DNA of 64,000 bases from positions 2,418,001 through 2,482,000 of the forward strand of contig JAYJMM010000099.1 in the NCBI GenBank assembly GCA_037349105.1. Reading direction: 5' to 3'. Positions 22,701 through 30,255 of this stretch are shown one piece after another. The notes below the pieces were generated by a model. It was not told the origin of the DNA and ran no database searches. It worked only from the letters and a program-made list of their open reading frames with translations. The position numbers and the translations under genes were made by a program. Source of the DNA: Limnomonas spitsbergensis (taxonomy: Eukaryota; Chlorophyta; Chlorophyceae; Chlamydomonadales). How positions within the stretch are numbered: position 1 is the stretch's first letter; the number at the start of each line of letters is the position of its first letter.

Positions 22701-25341
22701 CGGGAGGGGAAGGTAGGCATGGGGGAGGGGAAGGCAAGCATGGGGAGGATGCATGGCATGAGGGAGGGGGGGGGGGGGGGGGTAGGCATGGAGGAGGATG
22801 CATATCGTGAGAGAGGGGATGGATATGCATGGAGGAGGATGTGAAAAGAGGGAAGGGGTTTGAGCATCAAGGATGGTGCTTGGCATGAGAGAGGATGCAT
22901 GGCATGCAATGGGGGAGTAGGAGACAGGGCATGCAACGGCAGAGTATGAGGCATGACATGGCGGAGTATGAGGCATGACATGGGGGAGTATTAGGCAGGT
23001 AATGGGAGAGCTTTCGATATAACAGTAGGGCAGACATGCGCATTCTCACGAGCATGTTCGAAATACCCAGGCTTATCGGGTCGAAATGACGATGGTGGCG
23101 CCATGTGATGTCGACCATATTGACACGGTGGCTGTCGAGATACTGGCCCAGTGCAGCGCTCACGCGATACATTAAAAACTCGTATTCAAGAAGAAAAAAT
23201 AGTTAAGCTCGTCGCAGGGCGTGCTGGGACCGCAAAAGGTCTGGTTCTGAGTCTGTCCGCTGGGTTTGACTTGTGCGCTGTACAGTTCGATCAGCTGGGA
23301 GCTTCGAAATGCATCGAATGTCGGAAATGCATTGTTTCGTAGCGTGTCTGATCGACCTTGGCGACTCTGACGTTCTTCATTTTCCCCGCGTCACGGGAAT
23401 TCTACGGGAAATATTTCCCTGTACGGCAACACATAGTAAGACACACTCCTCCCCCCCACACCTGCTCCTTCCCCCTCACCCACCCACTGCCCGTCCCTCA
23501 AAGCACTGACCTGAACATAGTGTCCACCATCTTCTTGCACTGGTAGCTTGATGAGTGGCCCCCCTTTATCCTATCCCTCCCTGCCCCTGCCCCCCCCCAC
23601 CCCACACACTCTCCTGCCCCCCCCTCCACCCCACACCACACACGCTCCTGCCCCCCCCCCCACCTCCTGCCCCACACCCACCACATGCTCCTATCCCCCC
23701 CCCCCCTTGTCCCTGCCTCTTCACCCCCCCCTCCCCCACCCACCCACCTGCTCCTACCCCTGTCCCGCCAAGCACTAACCTGAACATGGTCTCCACCATC
23801 TTCTTGGGCAGTGGTAGCTTGATGACCTTGAGCGCCCAGTTCTTCCCGTCCTGATCCTCCACCAGAAAGGCGTCGGCCTCAGCTCCGGAACCCAGCAGCT
23901 TCACGACGCGGTACATGCCCAAGTACACCGAGCCTGGTGCATGGATATTGGACATTGTTTATTTTAGTGCAGGATAGCCTGAGGCATGAACATTGAACAT
24001 TGGAAACCGTTGTTTATTTTAGGGCAGGATAGCCTGAGGCATGGACATTGAACATTGGAAACCGTTGTTTATTTTAGTGCAGGATAGCCTGAGGCATGAA
24101 CATTGAACATTGGAAACCGTTGTTTATTTTAGTGCAGGATAGCCTGAGGCATGGACATTGAACATTGGAAACCGTTGTTTATTAAAGTGCAGGATAGCCT
24201 GAGGCATGGACATTGAACATTGCAAACCGTTGTATATTTTAGTGCAGGATAGCCTGAGGCATGGACATTGAACATTGGAAACCGTTGTTTATTTTAGTGC
24301 AGGATAGCCTGAGGCATGAACATTGAACATTGGAAACCGTTGTTTATTAAAGTGCAGGATAGCCTGAGGCATGGACATTGAACATTGGAAACCGTTGTTT
24401 ATTTTAGTGCAGGATAGCCTGAGGCATGGACATTGAACATTGGAAACCGTTGTTTATTTTAGTGCAAGATAGCCTGAGGCATGGACATTGAACATTGGAA
24501 ACCGTTGTTTATTTTAGTGCAGGATAGCCTGAGGCATGAACATTGAACATTGGAAACCGTTGTTTATTATAGTGCAGGATAGCCTTGGCTTCAGAGCCCA
24601 GCAGCTTCACGACGCGGTACATGCCCAGGAACACGGAACCTGGGGCATGGACAACATTGTTGTGTACGCCAGGCTTCCAGGATAGCAAAGTATGCTGCGA
24701 AGTGCGAACCGTGTTTTTTCAGTGTGCACCGAATTCCAGTCGTAATGTGTATTTAAATGCGTGCCAGGCCACCATCGGGGGGTGGCCATGAGGTATTCCT
24801 GCTCAGCCTCTGAATGGCCATGCATGTTAGCATCTTACCTCATGTTGGGGGGGACAGAGGGGAGCAGCAGAGGAAGGGGAGGGCTGTGGGCAGAGAGGTA
24901 GGCGGTACTGCGGTACAGGACACTGGCTCATTCACACATCGCCACACAGCCCAATTGACGATTCCGACGACAGCTGGCGCATGGGACAAGTGTTTATGGT
25001 TTAGGGTGCTGGGCTTAGGGTCAAGGGTTCAGGGCTTAGGGTGTATGGTTCAGGGCTTGGGCATTAGGGTCAAGGGGTCATGGCCTAGGGCATAGGGTTT
25101 AGGGTTTGGCGTTAATGATTGAGGCTGTGGGGTTAAGAATTCAGGGCACAGGGTGAAGGTCCTCAAAAGGCTTGCAAGCACACACGAAGAGGAAAAAAAG
25201 TATGACAACACACTCACCCTGATCCGTGTCTGCTGCCGCCTGTTCGACTTGCTTGACGGAGAGTAGCGCTGGCTGAGGTTGAGATGCTCCCTTCGCTGCA
25301 CGGATCTTTCCAGCCCTGACCTGGACAGCTGGGGATCCATC
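13756..25341 (-). CDS. Ser/Thr protein kinase, SnRK/CAMK-like, eight exons over 11.6 kb
   Basis: Exons: 25341-25218, 23933-23780, 19535-19478, 18023-17845, 16505-16338, 15443-15339, 14523-14388 and about 14205-13756. GT-AG sites and phases agree at all junctions except the last. In order: a short N-terminal linker ([18 protein letters not shown]), glycine loop [19 protein letters not shown]-type lysine in WALKVIKLP, alpha-C glutamate in SEIQLQSEL, catalytic loop [15 protein letters not shown] in [21 protein letters not shown] for the APE motif, [16 protein letters not shown], and [18 protein letters not shown] roughly 110-residue charged tail with a basic end follows. The core resembles plant and algal SnRK2/CAMK kinases. 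The third loop glycine is replaced (GSGAEA) and APE reads APQ. Exons upstream of 25341, including the start codon, were not found. The junction from MSPE (14388) into SSRYADAF lacks a clean GT-AG solution. Confidence 0.85.
14309..15260 (-). repeat. multiple copies of the kinase exon 7 edges
   Basis: The 5' edge of exon 7 (14523; on the plus strand GCCTTCGTGGAAACTGAGTC, then AAATGGGAACCTG) recurs in the upstream intron at about 14566-14608, 14675-14695, 14722-14765, 14795-14815, 15037-15090 and 15167-15212, with weaker pieces near 14640, 14945-14955 and 15230-15250. Each ends in an AACCTG-like acceptor remnant (CAGGTT on the minus strand). A copy of the 3' part (CATTTTGGTTCCAC with flanks) lies at 14309-14335 beyond the donor. 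Copies are 70-150 bp apart and decayed. Confidence 0.75.
15526..15665 (-). repeat. two copies of the kinase exon 6 acceptor edge
   Basis: The true edge reads AATCTGGGGGGCCCTGAGGC on the plus strand near 15431-15450, followed by AGAGATGCACCAG. Copies lie at 15531-15560 (ATCTGGGGGGCCATGTGGTA) and 15628-15660 (ATCTGGGGGGCCCTGTGGCA). Both are in the upstream intron, about 95-100 bp apart, with the same GCAGGGTTGG filler. Confidence 0.8.
15885..16260 (-). repeat. 62-bp array derived from the kinase exon 5 donor edge
   Basis: The exon 5 end and donor (plus strand 16331-16375) read CATGTATTCTGGGGTGCC, AATGACGGTGGAGAACTGAG, ACGACTGG. Downstream in the intron the same block is repeated as CGTACATACTCTGGCGTGCC, TATGATGTTAGAGTACTGAG, CTGACTGGGACCCTAAACCC. 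There are three near-perfect 62-bp copies (about 15953-16138), a 5' partial copy near 15885-15930 and a diverged one near 16215-16250. Each repeats a GT donor. Confidence 0.85.
16620..16890 (-). repeat. two copies of the kinase exon 5 acceptor edge
   Basis: The true edge at 16450-16505 codes [19 protein letters not shown]. Upstream copies at about 16635-16700 and 16812-16880 keep the reading frame and the CCAG acceptor, giving [16 protein letters not shown] and [16 protein letters not shown]. Each could be mistaken for a catalytic-loop exon by gene finders. They break off after about 60-70 nt into unrelated GAAGGTGGG-like filler. Confidence 0.85.
17190..17775 (-). repeat. six copies of the kinase exon 4 donor edge
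   Basis: The true edge at 17841-17880 reads GTACCTGTGCATGTAGTCCA on the plus strand, then CGGCGTT (YMHR plus donor on the minus strand). Copies lie near 17200, 17280, 17370, 17460 and 17550. A longer one at 17655-17765 repeats about 105 nt of the exon, back to the [16 protein letters not shown] region but with a small indel. Spacing is about 90 bp, with GGGTTTAGGGTT-like filler. Confidence 0.85.
18080..19090 (-). repeat. five copies of the kinase exon 4 acceptor edge
   Basis: The true edge (17955-18030) codes [20 protein letters not shown] on the minus strand. Copies with the same acceptor (CTCCTGA on the plus strand) lie near 18085-18150, 18210-18275, 18830-18890, 18985-19045 and 19035-19085. 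They decay progressively, for example [16 protein letters not shown] at 18830-18870. A 12-bp array sits between the second and third. Confidence 0.85.
18305..18828. repeat. 12-bp TTTAGGACAGGG array
   Basis: About 43 copies of TTTAGGACAGGG with single-base variants. Because 12 is a multiple of three, all frames stay open on both strands (TGFRTGFR forward, NPVLNPVL reverse). It lies inside a kinase intron between duplicated acceptor edges and is seeded by the same TTTAGGACAGGG words found at 18033-18065. It is not a gene. Confidence 0.95.
19600..19760 (-). repeat. copies of the kinase alpha-C exon acceptor edge
   Basis: The edge of the short 58-nt exon 19535-19478 (plus strand CTGAAGTTGTATTTCACTGA then ACAGATGC) is echoed at about 19660-19680 (CTGAAGTTGTATTAAACTGA) and 19707-19740 (TGTAGCTGTATCTCACAGAA then CAGATGCC). 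Both are upstream in the intron and interspersed with GGGGGG tracts. Confidence 0.65.
20006..20037. repeat. CA dinucleotide microsatellite
   Basis: Run of about 15 CA units in the 4.2-kb kinase intron between the glycine-loop exon and the alpha-C exon. Confidence 0.9.
20440..22990. repeat. large GGCATGAGG/GGCATGGG minisatellite field
   Basis: 2.5 kb of related units of about 30-36 bp, higher-order near 22000-22600. Left half: GGCATGGCATGAGGTATGAA with GAGGCATGGCATCAGGGATG. Right half: GGGGTGGAGGAGGCTGGGCA with TGAGGGAGGATGCTGGGCAT. At 22000-22600 a compound block of roughly 110-130 bp containing GGGGCTGTACGATTCAGGGC is itself repeated five times. The whole field is inside one kinase intron. 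Minus-strand frames ([25 protein letters not shown]) are repeat artefacts. Confidence 0.9.
23502..23556 (-). repeat. copy of the kinase glycine-loop exon donor edge
   Basis: This repeats the block at 23772-23825 (CACTAACCTGAACATGGTCT then CCACCATCTTCTTGGGCAGT). It includes the GTxAGTGC donor, in the downstream intron about 270 bp away. CCCCACACC-rich filler lies between. Confidence 0.85.
23945..24652 (-). repeat. 55-bp array plus copy of the glycine-loop exon acceptor edge
   Basis: About 11 copies of a 55-bp unit (AGCCTGAGGCATGGACATTG, AACATTGGAAACCGTTGTTT, ATTTTAGTGCAGGAT) lie upstream of the exon starting at 23933. At 24590-24652 the array ends in a second copy of the exon's 5' half. That copy reads [16 protein letters not shown] on the minus strand with its own CCCCAG acceptor, then loses homology. 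The array unit contains the sequence just before the true acceptor (CATGGATATTGGACATTG). Confidence 0.9.
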
Positions 25342-25439
25342 CTGCAGAGTGTGGAGTGCAGCCATTGTGCGTAAAGAAGCAGATTTGAAAGTGAAATGCT
25401 CTCTTCTGCTGTGCGGATCTTTCCGCCCCTGACCAGGAC

Positions 25440-26690
25440 AGGCGGGGAACCATCCTGCGGAATGAGGAGTGCAGCCATTGCGTTCAAAGAATAAGATTGG
25501 AAGATGATATGCTCCCTTGGCTGCACCGATCTTTTCAGCCCTGACCTCGACAGCTGGGGACCCATCCTGTAGGGTGGGGAGTGCAGACATTGTGTGCAAA
25601 GAAGCAGATTCGAAATTAATATTCGTTTTTGCTGTGCGGATGTTTTTTAGCCCTGACCTCGACAGGAAGGGACCCATCCTGCGGGGTGGGGAGTGCAGAC
25701 ATTGCTAACCAGGCAGATTCAACCATGAGATTGACCATCCAGATGCTCTGGTTGCTGCACAGATCTTTCCTTTCCAGGCCTCGACAGGCGGGGAACCATC
25801 CTGAGGAATGAGGAGGGCAGACATTGCATACAAAGGAGCAGATTCAACAATGTCATGCTCCTTTCCCTGCGCGGATCTTCCCACCCCTGACCACGACAGG
25901 GTGGCATCCACCCGTCAGAAAGGGGAGTGCAGCACCCATAACGGTATACAAAAGTAGATTTGAAATTAAGATGCTCCATTGCCTGCGCGGATCTTCCCAC
26001 CCCTGACCACCGCAGGAGGTCATCCACCCTGCAGAATGGGTAGTGCAGCACCTGCGTATAACGGTGTCAAGAAGCCAATTTGAATTTAATATGCTCATTT
26101 GGCAGGGCTGGTCTTTCCATCCCAGACCTCAACAGGTGGGGACGCATCCTGCGGGTTGGGGCGTGGGGCCATGCATCCTGTGACACGTGTAAGGAAGCAG
26201 AAGATTTTAAATTGAGATGCTCCCTTCACTGGGCAACTGTCCCATGGCATGATTCAAGCTGGATGCGTGCACGGTTAGGACCTTTGATGCTCGAATATTC
26301 CCTCCCTCGAACTTGCCAGGCGGTGAGCTGCCCTGAGAAATTCGCTGCGCGGCCGATGCACTGGGAACATTGTTTTCCCAAACATGGCATGATTCAAACT
26401 GTGTGCATGCATGGTTGTGACCTTGGCTGTGTGAATCTTGCCACCCAATGACCACGGCAGGTACTGACCCACCCTGCGTGGTACGAGCGCTGCCATGGCT
26501 TTCACACCTTGATGTCCATCCCATGGCCTGATTCACACTGTATGCACGCGCGTCTAAGATCTTTGTTGCGCAAAGGTTTCCTCCCTTGACCTTGGCAGGA
26601 GGGGACCCACCCAGCGAGATAGGCAGCGCAACCAATGCATTCAAAACGTGATTTCCGGCCAATGGCATGATTGAAACTGTAAGCATGCAA
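25440..26690 (-). repeat. ten extra copies of the kinase N-terminal exon acceptor edge
   Basis: The true exon starts at 25341 (CTGCAG|GATGGATCCCCAGC). Upstream, blocks of about 110-140 bp repeat the acceptor and 60-90 nt of exon. They start near 25452, 25562, 25675, 25798, 25908, 26026, 26145, 26328, 26470 and 26605. The nearer ones still read like DGSPPVLVRGGKIRTAEE; the farthest are barely recognisable. This gives a gradient of decay away from the exon. Confidence 0.85.
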
Positions 26691-26766
26691 GGTTATGACC
26701 TATGCTATGTGTGAATCTTCACATCCCTGACCCCCCGGCGACATATGAGAGCAGCCCTAGCATTCT

Positions 26767-26885
26767 TCAATGCAGATCCAAACAGTTGTTGGATCTGCTG
26801 CAGATCCAAATAGTTGTTGGATCTATTGCGGATCCAAACAGTTGTCGGATCTGTTGCAGATCCAAACAGTTGACGGATCTGTCCC
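26767..26885. repeat. 27-bp minisatellite
   Basis: Four to five copies of CAGATCCAAACAGTTGTTGG plus ATCTGTTG with variants (ATAGTTG, TTGACGG). Confidence 0.9.
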
Positions 26886-26889
26886 ATGT

Positions 26890-28255
26890 TGAGCCCTCAA
26901 GCATGGACAGCCGGCAAAGTGCATGCATGCTAGTCTGAGCGATATAGCATGGTGCGCGCATAGAAGTCTGATCGATTTAGCATGGTGCATGGTTTATACC
27001 GGTCCATGCATGGCTATGCCCATGCATGGCCCCAAAACTGGTGGATGTGCAAGGCGTGACCAGTGCATGCAGCCATGCACCACTCAGGAGTGCGATGGAA
27101 TTACGGAAACGTAGGAAGTGACTTGCTTGGGGACCACATAACAATAACTGATGTGCAGGCAGGCCCAGCGGCTACCGGTCCTCCACGAGTCTATTCCTTC
27201 CCTCCAAAAGCTGACGTGTTCGACGCGACGCATTTTTTGTGCTGCACAGCAGCGAGTACACATCATTGGCGTGAACACGCACCTTGCTTTCGGCCAGCCC
27301 CATTGACAGCGAGGGGGCCGAGCCGCTCCAGCGGACTATGTGGCGCTCCGAATTCAAATAATCCTGGCCTGGGGCTGCGGGCTCGGTTGGCCTTACATGC
27401 GATTGGACAGATGAATATCAATCACGATACGAAGATGATGTTCAGATTCCCTGTCGGTTTGCCATCCCAGGCATATTCTCGCGGGATTCTCGGTGTCCGA
27501 GTGCGTTGTCTAGACGGCATCAAGGGATCCACACCACAGATCTCCGGTCCACACTGTCCATGGACCAGGACTCTCTGGTCCAAAGGATATCGGGTCTGAT
27601 CTCTGGTCCGATGGCACAACCGCCTGCGCAGCGATACTTTGTACGGCATAATGCTTTGGAGATACCCAGGAGATGCCCAGTCCTGTCTCGATGTGGACCG
27701 GGGTCTTGTCCGAGTGTGACAGGGTCGTGGTCGCGCTTGTATGCATGGGGGCCTGAGGCGGCTGCGAGGCTGGACGTGCACTAATTCTGACCTGGGTGGT
27801 TCGGATAGCGGCTGCGTCGCACCCGTGCGTCGCACCCCTATCGGCGTCCAATGATCCAATACTCCAAGTTGTAGGTACAACGGCAGTTGGGCACATGTGT
27901 AGGGGGGGCAACCAGCGGTTCTGTAGATAGCGTTCCAGGAGGCACAGACAGTATAGAGCTAGGCTCACTCCCAGCTACGACGACTCCACGAGAAGGCCTG
28001 CTGCGAACTAAATCGTGAACAACAGCGACGTCGTTCACAACTTAGTTCTACCAGCCACAACCCCAACCGTCACCAGCCCGTCCTCAGTTCTGACACCACG
28101 GCCCTGATTAATACATCCTTGCCATCACCCAAAATTCACTGACACAGCAGACAACCATCAAGCGACTCCCATCCACCAAGGAAGCACGATATGGATATGA
28201 TACAACAAAGATAGAGTTGGATAGAGGTACCATGACCATGAGCCACGACCAGGAC
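26890..28255. other. no gene recognised
   Basis: Several frames of 150-180 codons cross this stretch on both strands (for example 27063-27599 plus, 27422-27968 minus), but they overlap each other and match no family I know. It may contain the 5' end of the kinase gene to the left and 3' flank of the PRMT-like gene to the right. Confidence 0.4.
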
Positions 28256-28665
28256 AGCTGAGTAAATATCTTGATCATATGTTGTGGATATGATTACCGG
28301 CAGCTTGTAGGAGGTCATGGTGATGACGCAGATGCTCAACAGCTGTTTCCCCCTTTTCCCTCTTTCCATGCTCCTATTTCCGTAGTCAGGCGCCCACGTA
28401 GTCGAGCATTTTTCAGCAGGACCTAGAGGTGTAACGTCATTGACTCCACACTGCACACCACCATAAAGCTTGTGACGCGCACAACTCAACCAAAACAGCC
28501 ACTTGCAGCTAAATCCCTACAAACCCCAAGCGGTCGAGCGTTCAGCAGGGCCCAACGGGTATTCACCGTTCTTATCCAGAGCAGCTAAATCTCCTGAGAA
28601 CATTTCGTTGCCATGATTGCCGGCAAAGTGTGTGAGGCCGTTGCGATGACGCCCTTGCTCCATAC
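28255..28665 (-). repeat. two copies of the PRMT terminal exon end
   Basis: The true last exon ends SYKLPAIMTTKYSQEI-stop (28850-28915). Copies of this end lie downstream at 28262-28325 (SYKLPVIISTTYDQDI) and 28585-28660 (more decayed). All share the GATTGCTGGCAGCTTGTAGG-type core on the plus strand. The duplicated edge here is a stop codon region, not only a splice site. Confidence 0.8.
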
Positions 28666-28672
28666 TACACAC

Positions 28673-28677
28673 TTACA
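28673..28677 (-). terminator. possible TGTAA polyadenylation signal of the PRMT-like gene
   Basis: TGTAA on the minus strand 173 bp after the stop codon at 28850. A short match, listed as a candidate only. Confidence 0.25.
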
Positions 28678-28849
28678 GCTTGCATGTCGGAGACGCATAT
28701 AACCAGGGGATATAACCAGGCACCCAGGCTGTTATTTTAAGTTTGTGTCTCAGGTTTTGGGGTTGGGCGGCCGGCCACACACCTTGTGAAGTCCAAACAA
28801 AAGAAAATAAACCAGCTTGCGATGCCGACAACCTTTGACACCAACACAA

Positions 28850-29893
28850 CTAGATCTCTTGAGAATATTTTGTGGTCATGATTGCTGGCAGCTTGTAGGA
28901 GGCTGTAGCGACCACGCCCTTGTACTCCACCTCCAAGTCCACTATGACCCTCCGGTGGTCCTCGTCAGCGTCCGGCCGCCAGATGAGCGCGCCGCTCAAT
29001 GTGTCGCCCTTCACAAGCCGGATGGACTTGGGGAAGTTGAGAACGAGCTGCTGCTGGTGCGTGCTCTCTGTGGTGCTCGGTTTGGATGAAAAGACGACGG
29101 GATTTGAGGCCTGGGGGAAGAGTCAACAGGCAACGGAAAAACGAAAGGATTTTCAGTGGATGTGCTTAGTTTTAGGGGGTTCAGGGGTTGTGGTTTAGGG
29201 TTAAGCTTCAGTAGGAACGTCCGTTGCAGCACCAACAGTTGAGCACACACTTCTGATGGTGCATGCTCACTGAAGTGCTAGGTATTGATATCAACACACA
29301 CCAGGATTGGAGGCTTGATAGTCTATAAGTGCATCATGTGCATGTTCTTCCATAGGGAATCAACGACCAACAATCCGGCACGATGTGGCCTGAACAAGCA
29401 ACATGGCGGGGACTCCCTGACCAGCATGTCCAACTATCCGAATCCCTAACGCCCGCCCGCCTGCCCTAAAACCCAGCGGCCTCGCCCTAAACCCGCCTGC
29501 CCTTAAACCCAGCACTCTCGCCCTAAACCCTACACCCATCCGCCCGCGAGCCCTACGCCTTTGTGCATGTAAGTGCACACATGTTATGCATGGACCTGCC
29601 TGCCCGTTGAACGTGAACGCCGCATCAATCCACAGCATCAGCGCCGACAGCCGCTCCTCTCTCAACGCCTGCAGCGTGAACGGTGCCACAAACCCCGCCG
29701 CGGCGGCCAGCTTGACAGTCAGCGGGACGATCGCAGCAGGCGCTCCGCCAGCCGCCGCCGCCGCCGCTGCCGGCGGCATCGCCTGTTGGTCAGCGGTGAG
29801 CGTTTGGCTGAGCCCGAGGCGGACGAGGTTGCAGGTTGACGTGAAAAGCTGGGAGCTCCTCGACAACGTATCCAGTCGCGGTGTGCGCACCTC
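28850..29893 (-). CDS. protein arginine methyltransferase-like, last two exons
   Basis: Two exons, 29893-29600 and 29110-28850. The C-terminal part fits the PRMT beta-barrel: MLWIDAAFTFNG, then NPVVFSSKPSTTESTHQQQL (the family pattern STxP...THW.Q), then IRLVKGDTLSGALIWRPD (family GDxLxG). It ends KYSQEI-stop. The exons join in frame only through a GC-AG intron (CAG|GCAGGT ... CCCCCAG). The first exon also carries an alanine-rich insert (PPAAAAAAAGGAPAA). The S-adenosylmethionine-binding Rossmann half expected upstream is absent from the next 3 kb, so the gene is either split by very long introns, truncated or rearranged. The PRMT assignment rests on the barrel motifs alone, so class and substrate are unknown. 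Confidence 0.55.
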
Positions 29894-29903
29894 CTGCATT
29901 CAA

Positions 29904-30063
29904 CAGGGACACTGGATACGGAATACGATACAGTACGATACGTTTTTTTTTGCCAATACGGGACACAAAGTACGGGTTTTCAGTCATGCACCGTAGTGGA
30001 CCGTATCAATACAATGTAATACGTTACAATGCGGTTTTTTTTGCCCATACGGGCCATATCCTG
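29904..30063. mobile_element. MITE-like element related to the GGTACGG family
   Basis: Starts CAGGGACACTGGATACGG and ends CATACGGGCCATATCCTG, so both ends begin CAGG with imperfect inverted repeats. The interior has ATACG words and two GTTTTTTTTGCC(A/C)ATACGGG blocks like those in the better-preserved MITE at 43349. No target duplication is visible. It sits in the PRMT intron directly beside the acceptor. Confidence 0.45.
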
Positions 30064-30204
30064 CGTCGCTGGCGTCCAGGAAGGGGTAGAGTTGATGTTG
30101 TTCACAACCAACCACATAGGGGCCCGGCAGAGAGAACCGGGGGGGGGGGGGCAGCCAACCAAACCGAAACAGACATGCGCCATCCAACAGAAAAACAGAA
30201 AAAC

Positions 30205-30255
30205 AGCAGGACGACAGCGTGTCCAGGCGGGGAGATTGCACCTCCTGCGCCCACG
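30205..30255 (-). repeat. copy of the PRMT exon acceptor edge
   Basis: On the minus strand it reads CAGGAGGTGCAATCTCCCCG then CCTGGACACGCTGTCG, matching the true exon start at 29893 (CAGGAGGTGCGCACACCGCG, ACTGGATACGTTGTCG). The MITE-like element and filler separate the two. Confidence 0.8.

Noticed and set aside
20439..22981. Met/Pro/His-rich minus-strand frames of 100-300 codons
   Set aside because: Translations of the GGCATGAGG minisatellite field; many overlapping frames, no domain.
23945..24585. Regularly spaced repeat resembling a CRISPR array
   Set aside because: Units are contiguous 55-bp tandem copies without unique spacers, in a eukaryotic intron.
27063..27968. Frames of 150-180 codons on both strands
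   Set aside because: No motif, mutually overlapping, and no splice-linked partners; not reported as genes.
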